From NCBI GenBank assembly GCA_014584345.1, contig JACTNB010000021.1, positions 248,001 through 312,000 of the forward strand: DNA of 64,000 nt, in the 5' to 3' direction. The stretch comes from Planctomycetota bacterium (GTDB taxonomy: Bacteria; Planctomycetota; Planctomycetia; Planctomycetales; Planctomycetaceae). A program made the translations under genes and the position numbers. This document shows, in pieces, positions 1 through 9,700 of the stretch. How positions within the stretch are numbered: the first letter of the stretch is position 1; each line of letters opens with the position of its first letter. The notes beneath the pieces are model-generated. The model was not told the DNA's origin and did not search any database. It saw nothing but the letters and a program-made list of their open reading frames with translations.

Positions 1-337
1 ACAGTGCCCCCTGCTGGTACAGAATCAGCGGGGGATCGGCGATCTCCCGCAATGCCACTGGATAGTTTTCGTCGGCAAGGGAGAGGGGCGTGATGTCGAG
101 CTGTCGGCATTCCTCGAGTTCACGACGGGCCATGTCGGCATGATTATGCAGTCTCAATTCCTCGAGGATTTTTCGTCCGATGCCCGGGGTCGAAGACAGT
201 TCCTCCGGGCTGGCCTGCAAGATTCCCGCCGGCGAACCGAAGCGTTCCAGCAACACCGTCTGCAGACGTGGCCCCAGTCCACGTACCAGGTTTACGGCCA
301 GGTAGCTCCGCAACTCCCGCGAGTCGGTCTGAGACAT
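1..337 (-). CDS. dprA: DNA-processing protein DprA, N-terminal part (runs off the window)
   Basis: This is the first 112 codons of a gene that continues beyond position 1. Translating the minus strand from an ATG at 335-337 gives a helix-hairpin-helix-like start (RGLGPRLQ... then PGIGRKILEEL near residues 50-57) and, at the window edge, the DprA hallmark YPVALREIADPPLILYQQG. DprA (Smf) binds single-stranded DNA and loads RecA during natural transformation, and is widespread even in bacteria not known to be competent. The start sits 9 bases after the ispH stop, with GGAG just upstream, so the two genes are probably co-transcribed. The Rossmann domain that would confirm the call lies outside the window. 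Confidence 0.85.
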   Translation of the reverse strand, partial: MSQTDSRELRSYLAVNLVRGLGPRLQTVLLERFGSPAGILQASPEELSSTPGIGRKILEELRLHNHADMARRELEECRQLDITPLSLADENYPVALREIADPPLILYQQGAL

Positions 338-346
338 GCCCGCTCC

Positions 347-1285
347 TCAGCTTTGTCTTTGCAGTTGACGCAGTTCACGGGGGAGCGGGAACGTGACATG
401 TTCCTCGCGAGTGACCACTTCCTCCACTGTCGCCTGAAAGGCGGCGCGCAACAAATCGAGAACTCCCTGAACCACCACTTCCGGCGCGCTGGCCCCCGCG
501 GTGATGAGAACGGCATCCGTCGGGCGAAACCATTCCATTTGAATTTCCGCCGCGCCATCAATCAAATATGCCGGCTTTTGAACGGCGGCGGCCAGTTCCT
601 TCAATCGCTGACTGTTGGAACTATTCTGGCTACCGAGCACGAGGACGACATCCACCTGGGGTGTCAGGGCCGAAACCGCATGCTGGCGGTTTGTCGTGGC
701 GTAGCAGATATCTTCCTTGGGCGGGGATTCGATTTGGGGGAACCGCTCCTTCAATCGTTGAATGATGCGACTTGCCTCTTCGACACTCAACGTGGTTTGT
801 GTGAGATAGGCCAGTTTGGCATCGCCGGGAAACGGGAGCTTATCAACCTCCTCGGGGGAATCGACCAGCGTAATACTTTCGGGGGCCTCACCCATCGTCC
901 CAATCACTTCATCGTGCCCTTCGTGCCCGATCAGCACGATATGGTAACCTCCCCGAGCATACTTGATTGCTTCCATGTGGACCTTGGTCACCAGGGGACA
1001 GGTGGCGTCAATCGTCCGCAAATTACGGTTGCGGGATTGCTGCCGGATTTCGGGTGAAACACCATGCGCACTGTAAAGCAAAATCGCCCCTTCGGGAACA
1101 TCCTCGACGGCGTTAACGAATTGCACTCCCTGCTGCGTAAAACGGTCGACCACGTATTTATTGTGAACAATTTCGTGGTAGACGTAAATTTCAGGGCCAA
1201 ACATCTGGACACATTCTTCCAGGCACTGAATGGCCATGTTCACCCCGGCGCAGAAGCCCCGTGGATTTGCCAGCAAAATTTTCAT
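347..1285 (-). CDS. ispH: 4-hydroxy-3-methylbut-2-enyl diphosphate reductase IspH
   Basis: IspH (LytB) carries out the last step of the MEP isoprenoid pathway, reducing HMBPP to IPP and DMAPP with a [4Fe-4S] cluster. The 312-residue product has the usual family length. The three cluster cysteines are at residues 12 (NPRGFCAGV), 96 (DATCPLVTKVH) and 194 (EDICYATTNRQ). The substrate-binding histidines are seen in EIVHN (residue 41), YSAHGVSP (74) and IGHEGHDE (121-124). The ATG start begins MKILLANPRGFCAGV, as expected for the family. The gene is followed at 9 bases by dprA. Nothing looks broken, so this is a confident call. Confidence 0.97.
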   Translation of the reverse strand: MKILLANPRGFCAGVNMAIQCLEECVQMFGPEIYVYHEIVHNKYVVDRFTQQGVQFVNAVEDVPEGAILLYSAHGVSPEIRQQSRNRNLRTIDATCPLVTKVHMEAIKYARGGYHIVLIGHEGHDEVIGTMGEAPESITLVDSPEEVDKLPFPGDAKLAYLTQTTLSVEEASRIIQRLKERFPQIESPPKEDICYATTNRQHAVSALTPQVDVVLVLGSQNSSNSQRLKELAAAVQKPAYLIDGAAEIQMEWFRPTDAVLITAGASAPEVVVQGVLDLLRAAFQATVEEVVTREEHVTFPLPRELRQLQRQS

Positions 1286-1574
1286 CGTCGCGTGATCCCG
1301 ATTCGGGTGGTTTTCGTTAGCTTTCCGTGTGGCCGGACCACTTTCTGTTTCCGGTCGACCATCAATTCTTTATGATAGTTGTCCGAAGTGAAAGAGTGAA
1401 ATCAGTTTTCGAGTATTCAGAGGGCATTCCAAGAGTAACAGAGTGCGCAGACCAAGAGATGGCCGTGTTGCCCTCGCGCACGGGACGAGCCATTACTGCA
1501 TGAATCCGCGTGAATTTTAGAGTTCGACCTATCCGTTTCAGGGCGAGAAACCACTTTCCTGGGGAGTACACCAG

Positions 1575-2678
1575 ATGGGACTTTTAGATAAACTTCGCGG
1601 CGAATTTATTGATATCATCGAGTGGATCGATGATTCTCGACACACCCTTGTCTGGCGATTTCCCCGCTACCACAACGAAATCAAAAACGGGGCCCAGTTG
1701 ATCGTGCGGCCCGGGCAGATGGCCATTTTTGTCCATCGCGGCGAAATTGCGGACGTCTTCGAACCGGGAAATTATAGCCTGACCGCCGATAACCTGCCCA
1801 TTCTGTCCACGCTGCAAGGCTGGAAGTATGGATTCAACAGTCCCTTCCGTTCGGAAGTTTACTTTGTCAGCACCAGACAGCTGACCGATCTGAAATGGGG
1901 AACCCCCAACCCGATTATGATGCGGGATGCCGATTTCGGTCCCATTCGGCTGCGCGCGTTTGGCACTTACGCCTTGCGAGCAACCGACCCGCGAGCCCTG
2001 CTGAAGGAACTGGTCGGCACCGATGGCGTATTCGAAGCCGACGAAGTCACCGAGTTGATGCGTTCCATCATTGTCACCGCCTTTGCGGATCTGCTGGGCG
2101 AATCAAAAATTGCGGCACTCGATCTGGCTTCGCAGTATTCGAATCTTTCCGAATCGCTGCGCAAAACCGTCTGTGAACGAATCGATGACGAATACGGATT
2201 GGAAGTGCCGCAGCTATTCATCGTGAATATCTCGCTCCCCGAGGAAGTCGAAAAAGCAATCGACACGCGTTCCAGCATGGGCGTGATTGGCGACATGAAT
2301 CAGTTTCAGCAGTTTCAAATGGGCAAAGCCATGCTGTCCGCCGCGGAAAACCCAGCTTCGGGCGGGGCGGCGGAAGGAATGGGGCTGGGCATGGGCTTTG
2401 CCATGGCCAATCGCATGATCAACAACCCCGCATTGGCAGGGGCAGGGGGGGCAGTTGTCCCTCCGCCTCTCCCCTCGGCCTGGCATCTGGCAATCAATGG
2501 ACAGACGCAGGGCCCCTTTTCGCTGGGACAAATTCAACAGGGAATCGCCAGCGGACAGATCGCGCCGGGCACGCCAGTCTGGACCCAGGGCATGGCAGCC
2601 TGGCTTCCTTACGAACAGATCCCCGCGTTGAATGTCGCCACCGCCGCTCCCCCTCCACCTCCCCCCACGGGAAACTGA
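1575..2678 (+). CDS. SPFH-domain protein with C-terminal GYF_2 (DUF4339) domain
   Basis: The 367-residue product has no signal peptide or membrane segment. Residues about 20-240 resemble the SPFH/'virion core protein'-type domain (IVRPGQMAIFVHRGEIADVF, then VPQLFIVNISLPEEVEKAIDTRSS). A Gly/Met/Ala-rich linker (about 250-300) follows, then a GYF_2 domain at about 303-345 (WHLAINGQTQGPFSLGQI ... PVWTQGMAAW). The tail is poly-proline. Such proteins usually form oligomeric cytoplasmic or membrane-apposed scaffolds, and GYF_2 is a presumed protein-interaction module. The start is well supported by GGGGAG eight bases upstream of the ATG. The partner is unknown; the divergent ispH is probably unrelated. 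Confidence 0.85.
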   Translation: MGLLDKLRGEFIDIIEWIDDSRHTLVWRFPRYHNEIKNGAQLIVRPGQMAIFVHRGEIADVFEPGNYSLTADNLPILSTLQGWKYGFNSPFRSEVYFVSTRQLTDLKWGTPNPIMMRDADFGPIRLRAFGTYALRATDPRALLKELVGTDGVFEADEVTELMRSIIVTAFADLLGESKIAALDLASQYSNLSESLRKTVCERIDDEYGLEVPQLFIVNISLPEEVEKAIDTRSSMGVIGDMNQFQQFQMGKAMLSAAENPASGGAAEGMGLGMGFAMANRMINNPALAGAGGAVVPPPLPSAWHLAINGQTQGPFSLGQIQQGIASGQIAPGTPVWTQGMAAWLPYEQIPALNVATAAPPPPPPTGN

Positions 2679-3261
2679 GGAGCTCACGGCCTACACTCCG
2701 GCATGGGTGACCCGCGGCATCCCCGCGCGATGGATTCTCCGGGGGCCACTAGCCGGCTTGTCCGCCAGTGCGAGCGCGGGTTAGTTCTGGCGTTTTCGGT
2801 GTAGTATCAAGATTCACCGCGGAGAATTGTGTTGTGTTAAAACCTCCTGCGGCGATTATCGATTTCAGGGTGTAACAATACTTTTCAGGAAACGAGACAA
2901 GAAAATAACGCCTTCGCGAACCTCCGGGGCCTCGGCGGTGCATTCCCGAACTAACGAGTCGCGCCACGTCGGCAGCGTGGGTATGCAAACGGCAGAGCGG
3001 CCCCCTCGCTGCTCGTTTGGCGATTCGCCCCGCCATTGCGGCGACGTGCTGTGCCCGCTCCCATTTTCGGCGTAAGACTGTTGTCCGCGAGGGGAAGAGG
3101 ATATCATAAAATCCTGATGTTGGTTCCGGGGGTGCATGCCGGCAGCCTTGCGTGGCAAGTTTCGCATTACCGAGAACAAGACATGAGTCCGTATCGTTCA
3201 AACCTCATGCTACGGCAGACGATTTATCCGCGAATTCCTGTTACTTCCGAGGAGTTTGTTC
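2679..3261 (+). other. Intergenic region with imperfect inverted repeats, no convincing gene
   Basis: This is 583 bases between the SPFH gene and the CATCH haem protein gene. Several frames stay open, the longest on the minus strand at 2749-3201, but none has a ribosome-binding site or a recognisable motif. The region holds short repeat arms (see the repeat entry at 2748-2955). GGAG at 3251-3254 belongs to the next gene. Confidence 0.5.
2748..2955. repeat. Degenerate inverted-repeat arms
   Basis: ACTAGCCGGC at 2748-2757 faces GCGGGTTAGT at 2776-2785 (8 of 10 complementary). GTTAGTTC at 2780-2787 is the exact reverse complement of GAACTAAC at 2948-2955. The ends resemble those of the better-preserved element at 63330-63468 (GCGGCTAGTT). 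This may be a decayed copy of the same repeat family, but the match is short. Confidence 0.3.
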
Positions 3262-6200
3262 ATGTATGGTCATCCACGACAATTGGTTACCTTCGTGCTG
3301 CTGGTCGGCATTTTTTCCGCCGGCCTGATGTCTCGTGGTATTGCAGCGGAGCCCCTGTCGCCGGAAGAGGCGCGGAAATTGTTTGTTACGGCAATTCCCC
3401 TGCAGATTGAATTGGCAGCCAGCGAGCCAACAATTGTCGATCCCGTGCACTTGGCGTTTGATGAGCAGGGACGGTTATGGGTGGTTGAAATGCGGGATTA
3501 CCCCAATGGCCCCGCCCCAGGCCAGCCTCCGATCTCCCGCATCAAAATTCTGCGGGACCTCGACGGCGACGGGGTATACGAAAAAGCGACGGTGTTTGCG
3601 GACCAGTTGCTGTTCGCCACCAGTCTGCTCCCCTGGAAAGGGGGAGTCATCGTGGCCCTGGCGGGAAAAATCGAGTGGATGCGGGACAACGATGGAGACG
3701 ACCGCATGGATCATCGGGAAGTTTGGCTGGAAGGGTTCGCGGAGGAAAATCCCCAATTGCGAGCCAATCATCCCACGCTCGGACCGGATGGCTGGATCTA
3801 TATTTCAAACGGTCTGCGCGGAGGCGAAGTGAATGTGGTGCATCCCGCCTGGCCCAAGTTGGCAGAGCCGATTTCCCTGCGAGGCAAGGATTTTCGATTT
3901 CATCCCCATACGGGGCAGTGTGAATCGATCGCGGGCAATGGCCAGTACGGCATGTCGTTCGACGGGTGGGGCAACCGCCTGATCTGTTCCAACCGCAACC
4001 CGGCCATGCAGGTAATGTTCCAGTTCGAGCACCTAGCCTCCCAACCCTTGTTGATTGTCTCGTCCCTGGTGAACGATGTTTCGCCTTCGGGAGCCGATTC
4101 CCGCCTGTTTCCGCTCACCGAGAACTGGACCACCTCGAATCTACACGCCGGGCAGTTCACCGCCGCCTGTGGTGTGCATAGTTTCCAGGGGAGTGCCTTG
4201 CCCGACATCTATCGTGACCACATTTTCTGTTGTGATCCCACCGCCAACCTGGTGCATGGAGACTCTCTCGCCATTCACGGGGCAACCTTCAAAGCAGTCA
4301 ACCCGCATCAACAGCAAGAATTCCTGGCGAGCAGCGACAGTTGGTTTCGTCCCGTCAATCTGAAAACAGGACCGGATGGCTGTTTGTATGTCCTCGATAT
4401 GTATCGTGCCGTGATCGAACATCCCCAATTCATGCCCGATGAACTGAAAACCCGCCCCGATCTGACTCTCGGTAACGATCGTGGTCGGATCTGGCGAATT
4501 TCCGAGCAACCGGGCGCGGCCGCTTCCCTGAAGGCTCAAACCTTGCGCGTGGACGATTCCGCCCGGTTGCGAGCCTGGCTGTTGCATGAAAATTCCTGGC
4601 AGCGCGAGACCGCAGCACGGCTCATCAGTCAGGATCAACGCCGCGACCTCGTGCCTCTCTTGACGGAACTGCTGGCATCGGAATGTTCTCCGGAATCCCG
4701 TTGCTTGTTGATTTCGCTTCTAGCCCAGTTTGATTCCCTGACCCAACCGCAATTGTTGACTGCCCTGCAGCACGGCAGTCCGCTCGTGCGTCACCGCGGG
4801 TGCCTGATCGCGGATCGCCTGTTGAATCGCGCTGGAAAACTGCCCGAAACAATCGACCGGAAGGGTTTGGAACAGGCCCTGCTGATCTGCCTGGAAGATG
4901 CCCATCCCCATGTGCGATTCCAGGCGTTGATTGCCTCGCGCCAATTTCTTGGCAGTGCCCCCCAGGGAACCACCAAGGCCTTGCATGCGGTGCTGGCACA
5001 ATCGGAATCGAGCGATGCCTGGCTGCGGAAAGCCTCGCTGCTGGGTATTCAACGTGAACTCCCCGAGATGTTGAGCCAGTTGAATTCCATCTCCGGCTCG
5101 AACCCCCGTGGCGAACTTTCGACGCAGGCTGTTGCTCCTTCGGTGCAGTACGCCGAAGAAATCAGCCAGATGATCGGACGCCTGAATCAACCCGAGATGG
5201 TCCAACAGACACTGGCCCTGCTGTGGGGCGACACGAATCTGGCCGCGCGGTCGGCGGACGTTTCCGCCGCGATTGTTCGTGGCCTCGGCGTCGGCTTGCG
5301 GTCCCGCGGCAGTTCGCTGCAGGCCCATCTCACGGGCGCGCAGGGTAAGCAGAAAACCGACTGGACCGCGAATTCGCCCTATCAACAGTTCGTGCAACAG
5401 TTAATGCAGCAGTTGAACAGTGGCGATTACCCTCTCCAGGCTGCGGCCATCGGTACGCTGCGTCACTTGCCGGATGAGGCCATTACGGCAAGGTTTCTGG
5501 AGATCGCGCAAGCGAAAAAAAGTCCGGGATCCTTGCGAACCGCGGCCCTGTCTGCCTTGCCAGGCAGACCGTTGAATCCGGAAGCTGGAATCGAGGGGAT
5601 GTTCGTGGAGATGGTCCGTTCGGAATCGCCGCAAATGCGTCGTGAACTGATCGATTTCTGCCTGTCAGCCCCGCGCTCATCGCAACTGCTGCTGGAGAGC
5701 ATGGTTTCTGGCCGGTTGAATTTCCGGGAACTGGCGGCCGATCAACTCACCCGGGTTTCCCGCTCCAGCGACCCCGAGATAAAACGTTTACTGGCGGAAT
5801 TACAGGCTCGGACGAAATCGACGGATCGCACACAGGTGTTGGCGAGCTACGGGCAACTCCTGGCTCAAGCCGCTCTGGATAACGAACAGGCCTTGCGGGG
5901 CAAGGAAGTGTTTCGCGCCCAGTGCGCGACTTGCCACCGAATTGGCGCAGAAGGTGTGCATGTCGGCCCCGATATCAGCGACACACGCACCAAGCGTGCC
6001 GACGAATTGCTCGTTTCAATTCTGGATCCGAATCGAGCTATCGACAACAACTTCTTCAGCTACACAGCCGTCACTCTCGAAGGAAAGATTTACACCGGAA
6101 TTCTGGCGGAGGAAACGCCATTCGCCATCACCCTGAAACAGGCCAAAGGGGAAGCCCGTACACTGCAACGTGACGAAATCGACGAGTTTGCCTCAGATGG

Positions 6201-6315
6201 TATCTCGTTCATGCCTAACGGCATGGAGAAAAACATCACCCCCGAACAGATGATCGATCTAGTTTCCTTTCTGAAGAACTGGCGTTACCTCGATGGCCAG
6301 ATTCCACTGAAATAA
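3262..6315 (+). CDS. PVC-type membrane-bound dehydrogenase-like propeller with C-terminal haem (CATCH) domain
   Basis: This large secreted protein (1017 residues) has the architecture common in Planctomycetes and Verrucomicrobia. It has a signal peptide (LVTFVLLVGIFSAGL, then AAEP), a beta-propeller resembling sugar/PQQ dehydrogenases (about 50-400; LAFDEQGRLWVVEMRDYPNG, LGPDGWIYISNGLRGG, LKTGPDGCLYVLDMYR) and a long helical HEAT-like region (about 420-860). It ends in a cytochrome c-like domain with CATCH at residues 888-892 and a likely distal methionine in SFMPNGME. A TTG lies two codons upstream, but the ATG at 3262 is the better start, with GGAG eight bases before it. Substrate unknown; the family is presumed to oxidise sugars or related compounds in the periplasm. 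The gene stands alone. Confidence 0.9.
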   Translation: MYGHPRQLVTFVLLVGIFSAGLMSRGIAAEPLSPEEARKLFVTAIPLQIELAASEPTIVDPVHLAFDEQGRLWVVEMRDYPNGPAPGQPPISRIKILRDLDGDGVYEKATVFADQLLFATSLLPWKGGVIVALAGKIEWMRDNDGDDRMDHREVWLEGFAEENPQLRANHPTLGPDGWIYISNGLRGGEVNVVHPAWPKLAEPISLRGKDFRFHPHTGQCESIAGNGQYGMSFDGWGNRLICSNRNPAMQVMFQFEHLASQPLLIVSSLVNDVSPSGADSRLFPLTENWTTSNLHAGQFTAACGVHSFQGSALPDIYRDHIFCCDPTANLVHGDSLAIHGATFKAVNPHQQQEFLASSDSWFRPVNLKTGPDGCLYVLDMYRAVIEHPQFMPDELKTRPDLTLGNDRGRIWRISEQPGAAASLKAQTLRVDDSARLRAWLLHENSWQRETAARLISQDQRRDLVPLLTELLASECSPESRCLLISLLAQFDSLTQPQLLTALQHGSPLVRHRGCLIADRLLNRAGKLPETIDRKGLEQALLICLEDAHPHVRFQALIASRQFLGSAPQGTTKALHAVLAQSESSDAWLRKASLLGIQRELPEMLSQLNSISGSNPRGELSTQAVAPSVQYAEEISQMIGRLNQPEMVQQTLALLWGDTNLAARSADVSAAIVRGLGVGLRSRGSSLQAHLTGAQGKQKTDWTANSPYQQFVQQLMQQLNSGDYPLQAAAIGTLRHLPDEAITARFLEIAQAKKSPGSLRTAALSALPGRPLNPEAGIEGMFVEMVRSESPQMRRELIDFCLSAPRSSQLLLESMVSGRLNFRELAADQLTRVSRSSDPEIKRLLAELQARTKSTDRTQVLASYGQLLAQAALDNEQALRGKEVFRAQCATCHRIGAEGVHVGPDISDTRTKRADELLVSILDPNRAIDNNFFSYTAVTLEGKIYTGILAEETPFAITLKQAKGEARTLQRDEIDEFASDGISFMPNGMEKNITPEQMIDLVSFLKNWRYLDGQIPLK

Positions 6316-6738
6316 CGCCTCCTCAGCAGCCGTTCCCGCGGCATGACACGGGACGTAACCAATTCCTGCGATAGGAGTTATCCCTGTCGGAGACAACCCT
6401 GCCAGGGAATCCTTTCCCCTCCAGAGCCTTGGCACGCGAAAGTGCGTAAATGAATGCGCCACTCGCCGCGGGGCTCGCAACGGGTTATTTTCCAAAAAGC
6501 CATGCCTGGTCCCGATGCGTCAAATCGCCTAAGTCGCTGTTTTTGTGAGACTTACAACCGACACTGCAACGGGAATCCCCGTTGACCGCTTTTCTCGGGC
6601 TGAACTATACTCCCGCGCGACCGGCTGAGAACAGATTGTGTCCGTTATGCGTCAGACCACAGGATATGGTAGACGCGTGACTGCGACACGGTTTTCAATC
6701 CGGAGTCCTCTTTCATTGCCCGAAGATTCCATTCCTGA
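6316..6738 (+). other. Intergenic region carrying the lptD-like gene promoter
   Basis: This is 423 bases between the CATCH haem protein and the LptD-like gene. No gene was recognised. A weak hairpin, TCCCTG...CAGGGA near 6380-6408, could end the upstream transcript but lacks a T-run. The useful signal is the promoter at 6582-6611. The leader from that promoter to the chosen start would be about 120 bases. Confidence 0.5.
6582..6611 (+). promoter_or_regulatory. sigma70-like promoter for the LptD-like gene
   Basis: TTGACC at 6582-6587 and TATACT at 6606-6611 are separated by 18 bases, each one mismatch from the consensus hexamers. The pair lies upstream of the outer-membrane protein gene in the only long gap nearby. 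No other element this close to consensus was found in this gap. Confidence 0.55.
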
Positions 6739-9700
6739 ATGTCACCCAGGTTTCCGCCATATCGACGAAACTTGCAACCGTCCGGCCTGTGGTCGGTCTG
6801 TGCGGGCGTGTGTCTGTATTGCCTGAGTCTAGTGGCCTGGGGACAAGAGTTTTCAGGACGCACGCAACCTGGCTTTCTGACAGGGACATCGTCCGAGGTG
6901 GCCGCCGGAAACCTCCAGCCTGTCCCCACCGAACACGACCCCATCGTGTTAAGCTGTGAATACTTGCACGAGGAAACTCCTTCCGCCATCGATGTGACGC
7001 AGCGTCTGGCTGGCACGGAGGATGTCAGCCGCTCGGGCCAGGGCATCCCCGACGAGGCTCGCGTATTTGTGCTGCGGGACAGGTGTCGCATACGGCAGGG
7101 GAAGTGGGAGCTGACCGCTCGGCAAATGGTTGTCTGGCGTTCGAGGGTGCAGCGTCAGGGCCGTACCGTGGAACGGTTGCTGGTGTATCCGGAAGGTGAT
7201 GTCGTTTTGACGCCCAGTTCGGAACGATTGCCCGCATCGATGTTTATCGAGTTGTATTCCTCGGTCGGCGTGACCATGGAAGCCCGGCATACGGACCCAG
7301 GCCACGTTGCAAATGGAGACCTGGATCCCCTGCATAAGCGGGCCCTGCTGGCACGGGGCGAAATCACTCAGGCGGCCTGGAATCAACCGGAGTTGATTCC
7401 GCCAGGTCGGTCTCAGCCACTGTTCGGGCCGGAGGTCGATTTCGACTCCCTGAATCCCGTTCTGCCGGCGACGGGAAGTCGGCATGTGGTGGTCTCCCCG
7501 CGAAGTTTTGGAGTCGGATTCAGTGTTTCCAGCTTTCTCTCGAACGAAACCTCTCCTCCCGAGCAGGTCACGGTGATCACGCAGGGTGTGAATATCGTCA
7601 TTGAGGGAATGCCCGATATTCGTGGACTGGGCACGGGCACGCTGGATCTTTCCGCCGATCAGGTCGTGATCTGGACCCAGGCGAATGCGTCGGGACAATT
7701 CAGCCCGGATATGTTTCAAGATGCCAATGCGCCTCTGCAGTTGTATCTGGAAGGCAACATCGAAATACGCCAGGGGGAAAATGTCCTGAAGGCATCGAAG
7801 GCCTACTACGACATTCGCGAGGATCGGGCGGTCCTGCACGACGGAGAACTGCGGGTGCGAATTCCCGATCTGGAGGGAACCTTGAAGCTCCGGGCCGAGC
7901 GGATTCGACAGCTCTCCCACGATAGCTTCCACGCACAAAATGCCTGGGTAACCGGCAGCGAGTTCGGAGTGCCAACCTACCGCATGGAAGCGGGAGACAT
8001 CTTCATCGAGAATCGCCATGACCAGCGCTGGATTGGAAACGGCAATTCCCAGATCGATCCCGAACTCAACCAACCGAGATCCCACCCCGCTCCCTGGATC
8101 ACCAGTCTCGATAACCGCTTTCGTATCGGCAATACTCCGGTGTTCATGTCTCCCTTCTTGAGCATGTCAGCCGAGGATCCGCATATACCGCTTGAAAGTA
8201 TCACGCTGGGGGGAGACCAAATCCTTGGAGCTCAGGTCAAAACCATCTGGAACATGTCCAAATTACTGGGTCTGGCGACTCCTGGGGCCGACTGGAATCT
8301 GCAGTTGCATGCCTATTCGGAACGAGGTTTCTGGCTGGGAACCGATGCGAACTATGCCAGTATCGAGGCGCCGGGAACGCCCGGCAGGTTCTTCGGAGAA
8401 GCCGAGGCCGTATGGATCAACGATTTCGGCCGGGATAATCTGGGACTGGACCGTCGCGATCTCGATGTGGCCAACAATACCCGTGGCCGCGTGTTGTGGC
8501 GACATCGCGAACAATGGAGCTCCCAGCTCGATTGGACTGCCGAAATCGGACTGCTCAGTGATCGGAATTTCCTGGAACAGTATTATGAAAGCGAATGGGA
8601 CCAGGGGAAGGATAACGAAACCCTGCTCGGTCTGAATTACGTGGAAGACAATGTCGCCGCTTCGCTGATGACCCGGGTGCAGCTCAACGAGTTTGAGTAC
8701 GACACACAATGGCTCCCCCGCGGCGACCTGACGATTCTAGGGGAACCGTTGTTGTGGGATCGGCTGGTGTACAGCTCGCGGACCTCCGCGGGGTATGGCC
8801 AGCTTCGCCCGGGAAGCACGCCGGAAGATCCCGCGGATCTGTTTGTGCCAATCTGGTACATGCCTGCCGCGGAAGGCCTGGTGTTTTCCAGCCGGCATGA
8901 ACTCTCTGTGCCGTTTGCCCTGGGCCCATTGCAACTCGATCCCTACATTCTGGGTGAAGCGGCTTACTGGCAGGACGACGGCTTCACGGGCAACAGTTTG
9001 AATCGCTTTTATGGTAGCGCCGGTCTGCGGGGCAATCTGCAACTCTGGAAAACGTTCCCCAATGTCCGCAATCAGATTCTGGGGCTCAATGGGCTGGCTC
9101 ACAAGCAGACGCTGGGATTCGATTACTACTTCGCCGATTCCACCGAGGATCTCTCGAACATTCCGCAATACAACGAATTCGAAGAGAATGCGCAGGAACG
9201 ATTTCGCACCCGGCTAATTTTCAACACGTTTGGCTTGATGAACTCGGCAATGTTGCCGGCCCAGTTTGATCCTCGGGGGTATGCGGTCCGATCGGGAGCC
9301 GCGCGGAATGTTTCCTCTCCCTATTTTGAACTGGTGGATGACCAGCATGCGTTGCGGCTGAACTGGAACCATCGCCTGCAAACCAAAGTCGGCCCGCCAG
9401 AGCGTCAACGGATCAAGGACTGGATGACACTCGACCTGGGAATTACGTACTTCCCTAATCCGGGCGATGACAATTTCGGAACGAGTTTCGGACTGCTGAC
9501 CGCCAACTACATGTGGGATGTGGGGGCACGCACAAAGTTTCTCGCCAACGGACAGTTTGATTTTTTCGACGACGCCCCCCAGGTGTGGGATGTCGGCTTC
9601 CTGAGTCAACGCAGCACGCGAGGCAGCGTCTACGTGGGATATCGAAATATCCAGGCCGGCCCACTGGAAAGCCAGTTGTTGACGGGCAGTGTGAGCTATG

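Noticed and set aside
140..1057. Long plus-strand open frame of about 300 codons opposite ispH and dprA
   Set aside because: It is antisense to two confident genes, has no ribosome-binding site and shows no recognisable motif.
2749..3201. Minus-strand open frame of 150 codons between the SPFH and CATCH haem protein genes
   Set aside because: Its composition is irregular, there is no start site or domain, and it runs through the repeat arms.
6638..6826. Short GTG-started open frame over the lptD-like gene start
   Set aside because: It overlaps the signal peptide region of the LptD-like gene in another frame and resembles no known protein.
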